Assembly: GCA_039190385.1 (NCBI GenBank)
Contig: JBCCYD010000051.1
Location: 1 to 21,587 of the forward strand
Direction: 5' to 3'
Length of the DNA stretch: 21,587 nt
Source: Xenococcus sp039190385
GTDB lineage: Bacteria > Cyanobacteriota > Cyanobacteriia > Cyanobacteriales > Xenococcaceae
Shown in pieces: positions 7,502-13,913 of this stretch; within the stretch, counting starts at the first letter, position 1, and each line of letters opens with the position of its first letter. A model generated the notes under the pieces. That model had not been told where the DNA came from. It was given only the letters and a program-made list of their open reading frames with translations, and did not search any database. Position numbers and translations under genes: made by a program.

Positions 7502-8563
7502 TTGAAGCAACAGATTATTACGAGTAAAAGACTATTTAAGTTTTTAGATAAACAACAGTTTTCTGAATACATCAGAAGTGTAACTTGGTCCCCATCTGGC
7601 GATCGCTTATCTATTATTTCTGCTCAGGGAGAACTGGCGCTATGGCAAAAGAATCAGCTTAACTTTTTACAATTAGCAAGTAATTCTTCTTTAGATTGCT
7701 TGGGATTTTCTGCTGATGGACAATTGCTGGCAGCGGGAGGACAAGCTGGAATAATTCAAATTTGGCGATTAATGGAACAGTCCCAAACTTTTGAATTAAT
7801 CGATACTCTCGATTGTGGGGCAGCTTGGATTGATTCTCTGGTTTGGCATCCTCAGCGTAATCTTTTAGCCTTTGCGGTTAATCGTGAACTTAAAATTTGG
7901 GATGCTCAGTCTCAAGAGATTTCGCAAAACCTTGACTTTGAAGTTTCTTCTATATTTAATTTAGCTTGGCATCCTCAAGGAAATTTCTTAGCCGCTAGTG
8001 GACATGGTGGAGTACAAGTTTGGCAAAGTGATAATTGGCAACAAAAACCTTATCAATTGCAGGTTCCTGGAGCCAGTCTCGATTGTGCTTGGTCATCTGA
8101 TGGAAAATATTTAGCTTCAGGTAATTTAGATCGGACAATTTCTTTGCTTAATTGGGATAATCCGCCTCCCTGGTTAATGCAAGGTTTTCCAGGCAAGGTG
8201 AGTCAGGTTACTTGGTCTAATGATGCAGATAAGCCTTTACTTGCTGCTTCCTGTCAAGAAGGAGTTACTATCTGGCAGTTCGATGATCAGTCAAAAAATT
8301 GGCACAGTAATGTTTTACAACATCAAAAGATGGTTCAGGCGATCGCATTTTCTCCGAATTCAGCTTTTTTAGCTTCTGCGGGCAATGATGGTGAACTTAA
8401 AATTTGGCAAGAAAAAAAACTGATACAAACTCTTAAAGTAAAAGGCGGCTTTTCCTCTCTGGCTTGGCATCCTACAGGTCAATATCTAGCAGCAGGAACC
8501 CAAAATGGGGAATTAACTATTTGGCAACTTGTCTCATCTGGCAAAGGATTTGGTAATAGCTAG
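7502..8563 (+). CDS. WD40-repeat protein (eight blades)
   Basis: This 353-aa protein consists almost entirely of WD40-like repeats. Eight units can be counted from phrases of the type VTWSPSGDRL...LALWQ, LGFSADGQLLAAGG...IQIWR, LVWHPQRNLLAF...LKIWD, LAWHPQGNFLAAS...VQVWQ, CAWSSDGKYLASG, VTWSNDADKP...VTIWQ, IAFSPNSAFLASAG...LKIWQ and LAWHPTGQYLAAG...LTIWQ. It has no signal peptide and no catalytic domain, so a cytoplasmic propeller scaffold is expected. There is no ATG near the N-terminus: an in-frame TGA lies at 7496-7498 and the first usable start is TTG at 7502, so the start is uncertain. It heads a four-gene run with a COG0523 GTPase and may be a partner of that protein; this is inference. 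Confidence 0.85.
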   Translation: MKQQIITSKRLFKFLDKQQFSEYIRSVTWSPSGDRLSIISAQGELALWQKNQLNFLQLASNSSLDCLGFSADGQLLAAGGQAGIIQIWRLMEQSQTFELIDTLDCGAAWIDSLVWHPQRNLLAFAVNRELKIWDAQSQEISQNLDFEVSSIFNLAWHPQGNFLAASGHGGVQVWQSDNWQQKPYQLQVPGASLDCAWSSDGKYLASGNLDRTISLLNWDNPPPWLMQGFPGKVSQVTWSNDADKPLLAASCQEGVTIWQFDDQSKNWHSNVLQHQKMVQAIAFSPNSAFLASAGNDGELKIWQEKKLIQTLKVKGGFSSLAWHPTGQYLAAGTQNGELTIWQLVSSGKGFGNS

Positions 8564-8603
8564 ATATGAATTATTAACTATATTTATTTGGGACTAAATT
8601 ATT

Positions 8604-8858
8604 ATGAATTTATTCACAAAATCGACACCTAAAGTTGACCTAGAAAAACTGCAACAGATTAAAAGCTGGACTTATCATAATTTAGCGATCGCACCAGAAA
8701 TATCTATTTCTATCAGTCAACTGCAATGTCATGAACCAGATTGTCCAACCTTAGAAACAGTGATTGCTGTGATGACTAATCCCCCAAGGCAATATAAAAT
8801 TCACAAAAGCGCATCAGAAATTACAGAAGAAGATATTAAGCAAATTGCCAACGTGTAA
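8604..8858 (+). CDS. Small conserved-looking protein with CHEPDCP motif, next to a COG0523 GTPase
   Basis: This 84-aa soluble protein has no recognised name. Its most striking part is CHEPDCPTLETVIAVM (about 42-57), with two cysteines, a histidine and acidic residues that could bind a metal; the rest is a mix of short helix and strand. It lies 40 bases after the WD40 gene and 20 bases before the COG0523 gene. That position suggests it works with the metallochaperone, perhaps as client or metal carrier. The motif is seen in the sequence; the metal role is inference. Confidence 0.65.
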   Translation: MNLFTKSTPKVDLEKLQQIKSWTYHNLAIAPEISISISQLQCHEPDCPTLETVIAVMTNPPRQYKIHKSASEITEEDIKQIANV

Positions 8859-8878
8859 GTAACTATTAACTAATAATT

Positions 8879-9850
8879 ATGATTGCAACTATTGAAAATA
8901 AAGCCGTTCCTGTTACCGTGCTAACTGGCTATCTCGGAGCAGGCAAAACAACTTTACTCAATCGGATTCTGACCTATGAACATGGTAAAAAAGTGGCTGT
9001 AATTGTCAATGAATTTGGTGAAGTTGGCATCGATAATCAGTTAGTAATCGATGCCGATGAAGAAATATTTGAAATGAACAACGGTTGTATCTGTTGTACT
9101 GTTCGAGGAGATTTAATCAGGATTATCGGTAACTTGATGCGTCGGCGAGATAAATTCGACCATTTAGTTATAGAAACCACAGGTCTTGCTGATCCTGCTC
9201 CAGTAATTCAAACATTTTTTGTTGATGAAGAAATTCAAACGCAAATGGATTTGGATGCGGTAGTCACCTTAGTTGATGCCAAACATATTTGGGATCATTG
9301 GGATAGCGATGAAGCCCAGGAACAAATTGCTTTTGCCAATGTCATTTTGCTCAATAAAACCGATCTCGTAGACTCGCAGCAGCTTACAGAATTAGAACAA
9401 AAAATTCGAGTCATGAATGGGATGGTCAAAATCTATCGCACTCAAAATGCTGATATTGGGATGGATTCTGTATTAGGAGTCCGCGCTTTTGATCTAGATC
9501 GTGCCTTAGAAATTGATCCAAAATTTCTGGGTGAAGATGCCCATGAACATGATGAATCAGTTTTTTCTTTCGCGATCGTCGAATCAGGAGAAATTAATCT
9601 TGATAAATTAAACAACTGGCTAACGGAATTATTGCAAACTCAAGGACCTAATATTTTTCGGATGAAAGGGATTCTGAATATAGCAGGAGAAGATAATCGC
9701 TTTGTCTTTCAGGGAGTTCATATGATTTTTGACGGTAAACCCGATCGCCCTTGGAAGGCAGAGGAAACTCGGAAAAATGAATTAGTCTTTATCGGTCGTA
9801 ATCTTGATGCCGAAAAATTACGTCAGGACTTTTTAGCTTGTTTTGTTTAA
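8879..9850 (+). CDS. COG0523 (CobW/P47K family) metallochaperone GTPase
   Basis: This is a 323-aa G3E P-loop GTPase. Landmarks are Walker A GYLGAGKT (17-24), the family metal motif CICC (C70, C72, C73 in NNGCICCTVRGDL), the switch-like ETTGLADPAP (99-108), and the guanine-specificity motif NKTD (159-162). The C-terminal CobW domain ends the protein. Family members hand zinc, cobalt, iron or similar metals to client enzymes; only a modest His cluster (DAHEHDES) is present, so the metal cannot be told. No upstream Zur box was identified. The start is the ATG at 8879. It lies within the WD40, 84-aa and DUF1348 run directly after the cyanate operon. Confidence 0.92.
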   Translation: MIATIENKAVPVTVLTGYLGAGKTTLLNRILTYEHGKKVAVIVNEFGEVGIDNQLVIDADEEIFEMNNGCICCTVRGDLIRIIGNLMRRRDKFDHLVIETTGLADPAPVIQTFFVDEEIQTQMDLDAVVTLVDAKHIWDHWDSDEAQEQIAFANVILLNKTDLVDSQQLTELEQKIRVMNGMVKIYRTQNADIGMDSVLGVRAFDLDRALEIDPKFLGEDAHEHDESVFSFAIVESGEINLDKLNNWLTELLQTQGPNIFRMKGILNIAGEDNRFVFQGVHMIFDGKPDRPWKAEETRKNELVFIGRNLDAEKLRQDFLACFV

Positions 9851-9891
9851 TATTGATTGTCTACTTGTAACTACCTTATCTTTTAAAATCT

Positions 9892-10320
9892 ATGGAAACT
9901 AAACCCCCTCTCCCTCCATTTACCCTAGAAACCGCAACTGCTAAAGTCCAAGCGGCGGAAGATGGTTGGAATACTCGCAATCCAGAAAAAGTTGCACTCG
10001 CTTACACTGTTGATTCTCAATGGCGCAATCGTGCAGAATTTATTAATGGCAGAGAAGAAATTGTGGCTTTTCTCAGAAGGAAATGGGACAAAGAATTGGA
10101 TTATCGTTTGAAAAAAAGACTTTGGAGTTTCATGGATAATCGGATTTCAGTTTGTTTTGAATACGAATGGCATGATGATGGAGGCTTTTGGTATCGAGCC
10201 TATGGCAACGAAAATTGGGAATTTGCCGAAAATGGCCTAATGATGAGAAGAGAAGCCAGTATTAACGATGTGCCGATTAAAGAATCCGAAAGGAAATTTC
10301 TTTGGGAGAGGACTAATTAG
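9892..10320 (+). CDS. DUF1348 / SnoaL-like NTF2-fold protein
   Basis: This 142-aa protein has the typical DUF1348 pattern: an N-terminal TLETATAKVQAAEDGWNTRN, then DSQWRNRAEFINGREEI, FLRRKWDKEL, YRLKKRLWSF and a C-terminal ENGLMMRREASINDVPI. The NTF2/SnoaL fold is a cone-shaped barrel with a central pocket, used in this superfamily for binding or isomerase chemistry; DUF1348 members have no settled function to my knowledge. It lies 41 bases after the COG0523 gene on the same strand and is probably the last gene of that run, since a hairpin-rich non-coding stretch follows. Confidence 0.88.
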   Translation: METKPPLPPFTLETATAKVQAAEDGWNTRNPEKVALAYTVDSQWRNRAEFINGREEIVAFLRRKWDKELDYRLKKRLWSFMDNRISVCFEYEWHDDGGFWYRAYGNENWEFAENGLMMRREASINDVPIKESERKFLWERTN

Positions 10321-10337
10321 AACTAGTTTAGGATTAT

Positions 10338-10367
10338 TTGCGATCGCTTTATTTCGCGATCGCGCAA
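10338..10367. repeat. HIP1-based stem-loop after the DUF1348 gene
   Basis: TTGCGATCGC at 10338-10347 can pair with GCGATCGCGCAA at 10356-10367 with a two-base bulge. Each arm holds a HIP1 octamer. It may end the upstream operon, but no T-run follows. A second HIP1 pair occurs at 10524-10531 and 10549-10556. Confidence 0.45.
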
Positions 10368-10390
10368 TACTCGACAAAAACACCATGTAA

Positions 10391-10544
10391 TATGAAAGGT
10401 GCATAAACCTGAATAATCTTTCCCTTAAATATTTTTTTTACATTTAGCCTGACTACTTACATGTTATTCGGCTCAAAGAGTTTCCATTTTTAAAGTTTAT
10501 AATTTTTCATATTTTTTGGTTTGGCGATCGCATAAAGAGAAGTG
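10391..10544 (-). pseudogene. Decayed copy of the 5' end of dnaG (zinc-finger coding segment)
   Basis: Bases 10391-10426 match 20267-20303 inside dnaG with two mismatches and one indel, including an unbroken 17-base run (CCTGAATAATCTTTCCC). Read on the minus strand, and allowing one frameshift, it encodes KDYSGLCTFH, compared with KDYSGLCPFH in the intact primase zinc finger. Matching continues colinearly, with gaps: ATTCGG-type sequence follows, then a T-rich stretch around an ATG, then TCGCATAAAGAGA at 10528-10540, which matches the sequence upstream of dnaG at 20437-20449. The last match may be a shared repeat instead. The relic lies in the non-coding stretch 10321-10643 and has the same orientation as intact dnaG about 9.9 kb away. 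Confidence 0.75.
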
Positions 10545-10628
10545 CTACGCGATCGCAAAGTAAAACAAAATGACCACTTTTCTTTTTTTGCGACACAGTC
10601 AGATTTCTGATAGGATAAACCCACCTTT

Positions 10629-10634
10629 TATAAT
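10629..10634 (+). promoter_or_regulatory. Possible -10 box of the peptide-export operon
   Basis: A perfect TATAAT lies nine bases before the TTG start of the C39 exporter gene. A start site about seven bases downstream would give an almost leaderless message. No convincing -35 box is seen at 16-18 bases upstream (nearest TTCTGA). The rest of 10321-10643 holds the dnaG relic and two HIP1 hairpins and no gene that I can support. Confidence 0.35.
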
Positions 10635-10643
10635 ACTTATTCC

Positions 10644-12818
10644 TTGCGTGTCAAAACTCCTACCATCTTACAAATGGAAGCTGTCGAATGTGGTGCTGCT
10701 TCCTTAGCGATCATACTTGCATACTATAACCGTATCGTTCCTTTAGCCGAACTTCGGATTGAATGTGGAGTTTCCCGTGATGGCAGCAAAGCCTCTAATT
10801 TAATCCTAGCTGCTAGACGCTACGGTATGGAAGCAGAAGGATTTAAAGCAGAACATCTAGAACAGCTCACAGAATTAGCTCCTCCCTTCATCGTTTTCTG
10901 GGATTTTAATCACTTTCTAGTCGTAGAAGGATTTAGCAAAAAATGGGTATTTTTGAACGATCCTGCCACTGGTCCAAGAAGAATTGACTGGTCAGAATTT
11001 GATCAGAGTTTTACTGGGGTTGTCCTAGTTATAGAACCCGGGTCTGACTTTCAACAAGGAGGACGAAAACCAAATGTCATTATAGCCCTTATTGAACGCT
11101 TGCGAGGTTCGATAGGCGCAATTTTATACTGCATTTTAGCAGGATTTCTCCTAGTGCTCCCAGGTTTAGCGCTACCGGTTTTCACTCAGGTATTTATCGA
11201 TGAGATTCTGGTCGAAAATCGTGCTGAATGGCTGCGTCCCCTAATTTTGGGAATGATCATTACTACGGTTTTTCAAGCAATTTTGACATTTTTACGACTG
11301 CGTTATTTAAGAAAGCTGAGGATTAAGCTCGCTGTGGGGATGTCGACCCGTTTCCTCTGGCATATTCTCAGATTACCGATCCGATTTTATGCCCAGAGAT
11401 ATGCCGGAGAGATTAGTAATCGTACCAGCTTAAACAATAAAGTAGCTCAAGTACTTTCGGGTCAATTGGCAACCACGGTGATTGATGCCGTTATGATCTT
11501 GTTTTATGCCTTAGTTATGGTTTCCTATGATGGAATATTGACTTTAATCGGCATTTGTTTTGCTGCGATTAATGGCTTAGCTTTGAGGTGGGTTGCCCGA
11601 CAGCGAGTAGATGCCAATATACGTTTAGTACAAGATTGGGGAAAAGCTTACGGAGTCGGGATTGCCGCACTTCAAAGTATCGAAACCTTAAAGGCATCAG
11701 CCTTAGAATCGGATTTCTTTGCCCGTTGGTCTGGTTATTATGCCAAAGCCGTCAGTGCCCAGCAAGATTTGGAAGTAACCAATCAGATCTTGGGAATTTT
11801 GCCAGTATTTTTAACTTCTTTAACTTCGATGTTAATTCTCGCAGTCGGTGGTTGGCGTGTCATTGATGGCAATCTCAGTATTGGGATGTTGGTAGCCTTT
11901 CAAAGTTTGATGTTGAGTTTTCAGCAACCGATTAATACTTTGGTTGACTTTGGTACAACGCTTCAGGAATTAGAAGGAGATTTAAATCGTTTAGATGATG
12001 TTTTGGGTAATTCTCTTGATCCAGAACTGAAGAGACGTGTCGGCGACACGTCTGTACAAAAGTCACAAGTTAAAAGGGATAATTTTGATGGGCGTCTGCA
12101 AGGTTTTGTGGAGTTACGGGATGTTACCTTTGGTTATTCTCATGTTGAGCCACCTTTGATTAAAAATTTTAGTCTTTCGTTGCAACCAGGACAGCGAGTT
12201 GCTTTTGTTGGGGCAAGTGGTTCAGGTAAATCAACTTTGGCGAAGCTTATTGCAGGACTTTATCAACCTTGGTCGGGAGATATTTTGTTTGATGGCGTCT
12301 CTAGAAGTACAATTCCCCGAGAAGTTTTGGCAAGTTCTTTGTCGTTGGTGGAACAAGATATCTTTTTATTTGGTGGGACGGTACGGAATAATTTGACTCT
12401 TTGGGATGATACTGTAGTTGATGAGCAACTGATTCGAGCCTGTCGGGATGCTGCGATCCATGAAACGGTGATCTCGATTCCTGGGGGATATGATGGGAAA
12501 TTGTTAGAAGGTGGAATTAATTTAAGTGGGGGGCAGCGTCAAAGGTTGGAAATTGCCCGGGCTTTAGTGAAAAATCCGGCAATTTTGGTGATGGATGAGG
12601 CGACTTCGGCTTTAGATGCTCAGACAGAGGAGATTATTATTGAGAATTTGCGATCGCGTAATTGTAGTTGTATTTTAGTTGCCCACCGCTTGAGTACCAT
12701 TCGAGATTGTGATGAAATTATTGTTTTGGAGCAAGGAAAAGTAGTACAACGTGGTACTCATGAGGAATTATGGCAAGAAGGCGGAGTTTATGAACGATTG
12801 ATTAGCACTGAATGGTAG
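10644..12818 (+). CDS. Peptidase-containing ABC exporter (C39 double-glycine peptidase, NHLM-type)
   Basis: This 724-aa protein has peptidase, permease and ATPase parts. The C39 cysteine peptidase (about 1-135) is intact: oxyanion Q10, nucleophile C16 in QMEAVECGAAS, H90 in FNHFLVV and D106 in LNDPA. Five or six membrane segments span about 155-430. The ATPase has Walker A GASGSGKST, Q-loop LVEQDIFLF, signature LSGGQRQR, Walker B ILVMDEATSALD and VAHRLST. By family knowledge such proteins cut leaders after GG and export the C-terminal peptide. The start is uncertain: TTG at 10644 is the only start codon between an in-frame stop (10611-10613) and Q10, and the next ATG (10674) would remove Q10. 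The linker before the ATPase contains an in-frame palindromic repeat (residues 464-470). Clients are very likely the short GG peptides downstream. Confidence 0.92.
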   Translation: MRVKTPTILQMEAVECGAASLAIILAYYNRIVPLAELRIECGVSRDGSKASNLILAARRYGMEAEGFKAEHLEQLTELAPPFIVFWDFNHFLVVEGFSKKWVFLNDPATGPRRIDWSEFDQSFTGVVLVIEPGSDFQQGGRKPNVIIALIERLRGSIGAILYCILAGFLLVLPGLALPVFTQVFIDEILVENRAEWLRPLILGMIITTVFQAILTFLRLRYLRKLRIKLAVGMSTRFLWHILRLPIRFYAQRYAGEISNRTSLNNKVAQVLSGQLATTVIDAVMILFYALVMVSYDGILTLIGICFAAINGLALRWVARQRVDANIRLVQDWGKAYGVGIAALQSIETLKASALESDFFARWSGYYAKAVSAQQDLEVTNQILGILPVFLTSLTSMLILAVGGWRVIDGNLSIGMLVAFQSLMLSFQQPINTLVDFGTTLQELEGDLNRLDDVLGNSLDPELKRRVGDTSVQKSQVKRDNFDGRLQGFVELRDVTFGYSHVEPPLIKNFSLSLQPGQRVAFVGASGSGKSTLAKLIAGLYQPWSGDILFDGVSRSTIPREVLASSLSLVEQDIFLFGGTVRNNLTLWDDTVVDEQLIRACRDAAIHETVISIPGGYDGKLLEGGINLSGGQRQRLEIARALVKNPAILVMDEATSALDAQTEEIIIENLRSRNCSCILVAHRLSTIRDCDEIIVLEQGKVVQRGTHEELWQEGGVYERLISTEW
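12033..12053. repeat. Dispersed palindromic repeat, copy 2, inside the C39 exporter gene
   Basis: AGACGTGTCG, one G, then CGACACGTCT, followed by GTACAAAA as in copy 3. It is read in frame as RRVGDTS (residues 464-470), in the charged linker between membrane domain and ATPase. Confidence 0.9.
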
Positions 12819-13038
12819 TTTAAGTTAACTAAAAGGTTGAGATTCTTTTTTCACGCATGATTTTGAAACTTGTTGCTTAGATTTGATTTTGTCTGGTTTT
12901 GATTTCATGAGATTAGTGTTATTTAGTTTCACTATAGAATATTACCATTATGCTCTAATTTGTTAATATTTTCTTAATGTATTAAATGAGAAACTGTTAA
13001 TATAAAACTTAAAAACTAAACAATACTAATGGAATAGT
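12819..13038. other. AT-rich non-coding stretch between convergent genes
   Basis: This gap separates the C39 exporter (plus strand) from the minus-strand peptide gene; the two genes converge here. It is very AT-rich, contains no HIP1 site, and I see no supported gene, strong terminator or repeat in it. Confidence 0.5.
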
Positions 13039-13170
13039 TTAACCCTCCTTTCTGATAATTGCGATGGGACCTCCAGCCAAAGTTTCTAGTTGTTCTAAGG
13101 AAAGTGATTGTAGTGGTATTTGTGAACAATTCAATCTTTGTAAACGAGTTGTTTTTTGTTGCTTTTTCAT
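13039..13170 (-). CDS. Short double-glycine leader peptide (peptide 0, minus strand)
   Basis: This 43-residue gene lies on the opposite strand to its neighbours. The leader ends LQSLSLEQLETLAGG, with leucines at -15, -12, -10, -7 and -4 and Gly at -2/-1, the classic pattern recognised by C39 peptidases. Cleavage would release the nine-residue core PIAIIRKEG. The N-terminal half is basic (MKKQQKTTRLQRL) and contains one cysteine. No strong ribosome site is seen. Its leader differs from those of the three plus-strand peptides except for the hydrophobic spacing and the LEQLE/LEELE block. It shares the 243-base gap 13171-13413 with divergent peptide 1. The exporter flanking it is the probable processing enzyme. 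Expression is not shown by sequence. Confidence 0.7.
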   Translation of the reverse strand: MKKQQKTTRLQRLNCSQIPLQSLSLEQLETLAGGPIAIIRKEG

Positions 13171-13413
13171 TTTTCTTACTTAGTAATTTAATTTGAAGCC
13201 TTAATAAAGAATAATGTTTGATATCAGGTAAATATGCAGCTTGAGATTGGATTTACTGAATTAAATAGAAAAATAAGCATGTTTTTTAAGAAATATTGCT
13301 TCTCGTAAAAAAACAAGTTTACTTTTTACAATACATTAAGCCTGTACTTTTGCTTGTCGAAACTAGACATAAGATAACTCTAAATATTCAATCTTTACCA
13401 TTAAATAAAATCA
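13171..13413. promoter_or_regulatory. Divergent intergenic region between peptides 0 and 1
   Basis: Promoters for both outward-reading peptide genes should lie here. On the plus strand a weak pair is possible: TTGCTT at 13350-13355 and GATAAC at 13373-13378, 17 bases apart. A 24-codon frame from 13234 (MQLEIGF...) lacks a GG motif and is not called. The stretch is AT-rich and HIP1-free. Confidence 0.35.
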
Positions 13414-13557
13414 ATGAACAACAACTCAAACCAAAATAAATTACAGCTTGAAAAAACTGAAAAGCTTAAAAAACTAGATCTTGAAGAACTGGAGAAAGTA
13501 TCTGGTGGTCCTAGAAGAATGGTTATACCTGCTATTGCTTCACCATCATTCTATTGA
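13414..13557 (+). CDS. Short double-glycine leader peptide (peptide 1)
   Basis: This gene encodes 47 residues. The leader begins MNNNSNQNKLQLEKTEK and ends LKKLDLEELEKVSGG, with hydrophobics at -15, -12, -10, -7 and -4, Glu at -8 and GG at -2/-1: an ideal C39 substrate. The predicted core is PRRMVIPAIASPSFY (15 residues), with two Arg at the front and a hydrophobic, proline-containing tail. The core has no cysteine and no threonine, only two serines, so a lanthipeptide-type ring is unlikely. It is the first of three tandem plus-strand peptide genes leading into the second exporter. The DNA of the leader is very similar to peptide 2, while the core is unrelated. Role unknown: secreted signal, antagonistic peptide or surface factor are all possible. 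Confidence 0.8.
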   Translation: MNNNSNQNKLQLEKTEKLKKLDLEELEKVSGGPRRMVIPAIASPSFY

Positions 13558-13692
13558 TAGCTAAAACTAAAATTAGTTTTTTTTCGGCAATATTTTCTGG
13601 AAATTTACGAGATCGCGTTTCTACCATTACCCAGATATGCGATCGCCCTAGCGAAAGTATAATGCGAAATTTACCAACCTATTTTTTGTACT
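13556..13692 (+). pseudogene. Decayed fragment of an NHLP-type ABC exporter gene
   Basis: This stretch between peptides 1 and 2 aligns to 14790-14930 inside the second exporter gene. The block 13561-13641 is about 75-80% identical by eye to 14799-14880, including CGGCAATATT, ATTTAC, GATCGCGTTTC and CCATTAC in the same order, with one single-base gap. Translated, its start reads LKLKLVFFRQY, compared with LKLKPAFFRQY in the intact protein, and then it is out of frame. Weaker similarity (about 60%) continues to about 13690. It begins almost exactly at the stop codon of peptide 1 and runs to just before the leader of peptide 2, so the 5' region of peptide 2 is built largely from exporter-gene debris. 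Confidence 0.75.
13563..13584 (+). terminator. Weak stem-loop with T-run after peptide 1
   Basis: AAAACT, a six-base loop and AGTTTT are followed by more T (eight T in all), six bases after the peptide 1 stop. It has the shape of an intrinsic terminator but an all-weak stem. The sequence derives from exporter codons in the relic, so the resemblance may be accidental. If active it would separate peptide 1 from peptides 2 and 3. Confidence 0.3.
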
Positions 13693-13707
13693 ATTCAGGT
13701 AAAGACA

Positions 13708-13863
13708 ATGAAAAATAACTCAGATAACAATAAATTGCAGCTTGATAAGACTGAAAAGCTTAAGAGACTAGATCTTGAAGAGCTTGGAAAAGTATCTAGT
13801 GGTTGCAGAAGGTTTGCCCTTACGCGGACGGAAGGCTCTTATGCCGACCCGAGTCCTGAGTAG
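13708..13863 (+). CDS. Short leader peptide with SG in place of GG (peptide 2)
   Basis: This gene encodes 51 residues. The leader starts MKNNSDNNKLQL and ends LKRLDLEELGKVSSG; the hydrophobic ladder (-15, -12, -10, -7, -4) is intact, but the -2 residue is Ser rather than Gly and the usual Glu at -6 is Gly. The predicted core is CRRFALTRTEGSYADPSPE (19 residues), with a single cysteine first and again Arg-Arg near the front. The core-coding DNA (TTACGCGGACGGAAGG and around) is much richer in GC than the leader and resembles cyanobacterial dispersed-repeat sequence, so the core may have been replaced. Peptide 2 could be a poor substrate or a decaying gene; C39 enzymes can tolerate small residues at -2. 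Confidence 0.65.
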   Translation: MKNNSDNNKLQLDKTEKLKRLDLEELGKVSSGCRRFALTRTEGSYADPSPE

Positions 13864-13913
13864 TAGGAAACACTAAGCAAACGACAAAATCCATTTACTA
13901 TTAGGTAAAACTA

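Noticed and set aside
11588..11866. Frames inside the exporter and other genes on alternative frames or strands
   Set aside because: They overlap well-supported genes and have no domain, ribosome site or sensible composition.
12815..12850. Terminator after the C39 exporter (TAGTT/AACTA and a later T-run)
   Set aside because: The stem is only five weak pairs and is not adjacent to the T-run.
13234..13308. 24-codon frame MQLEIGF... as a fifth peptide gene
   Set aside because: No double-glycine motif, no leader ladder and no similarity to the other peptides.
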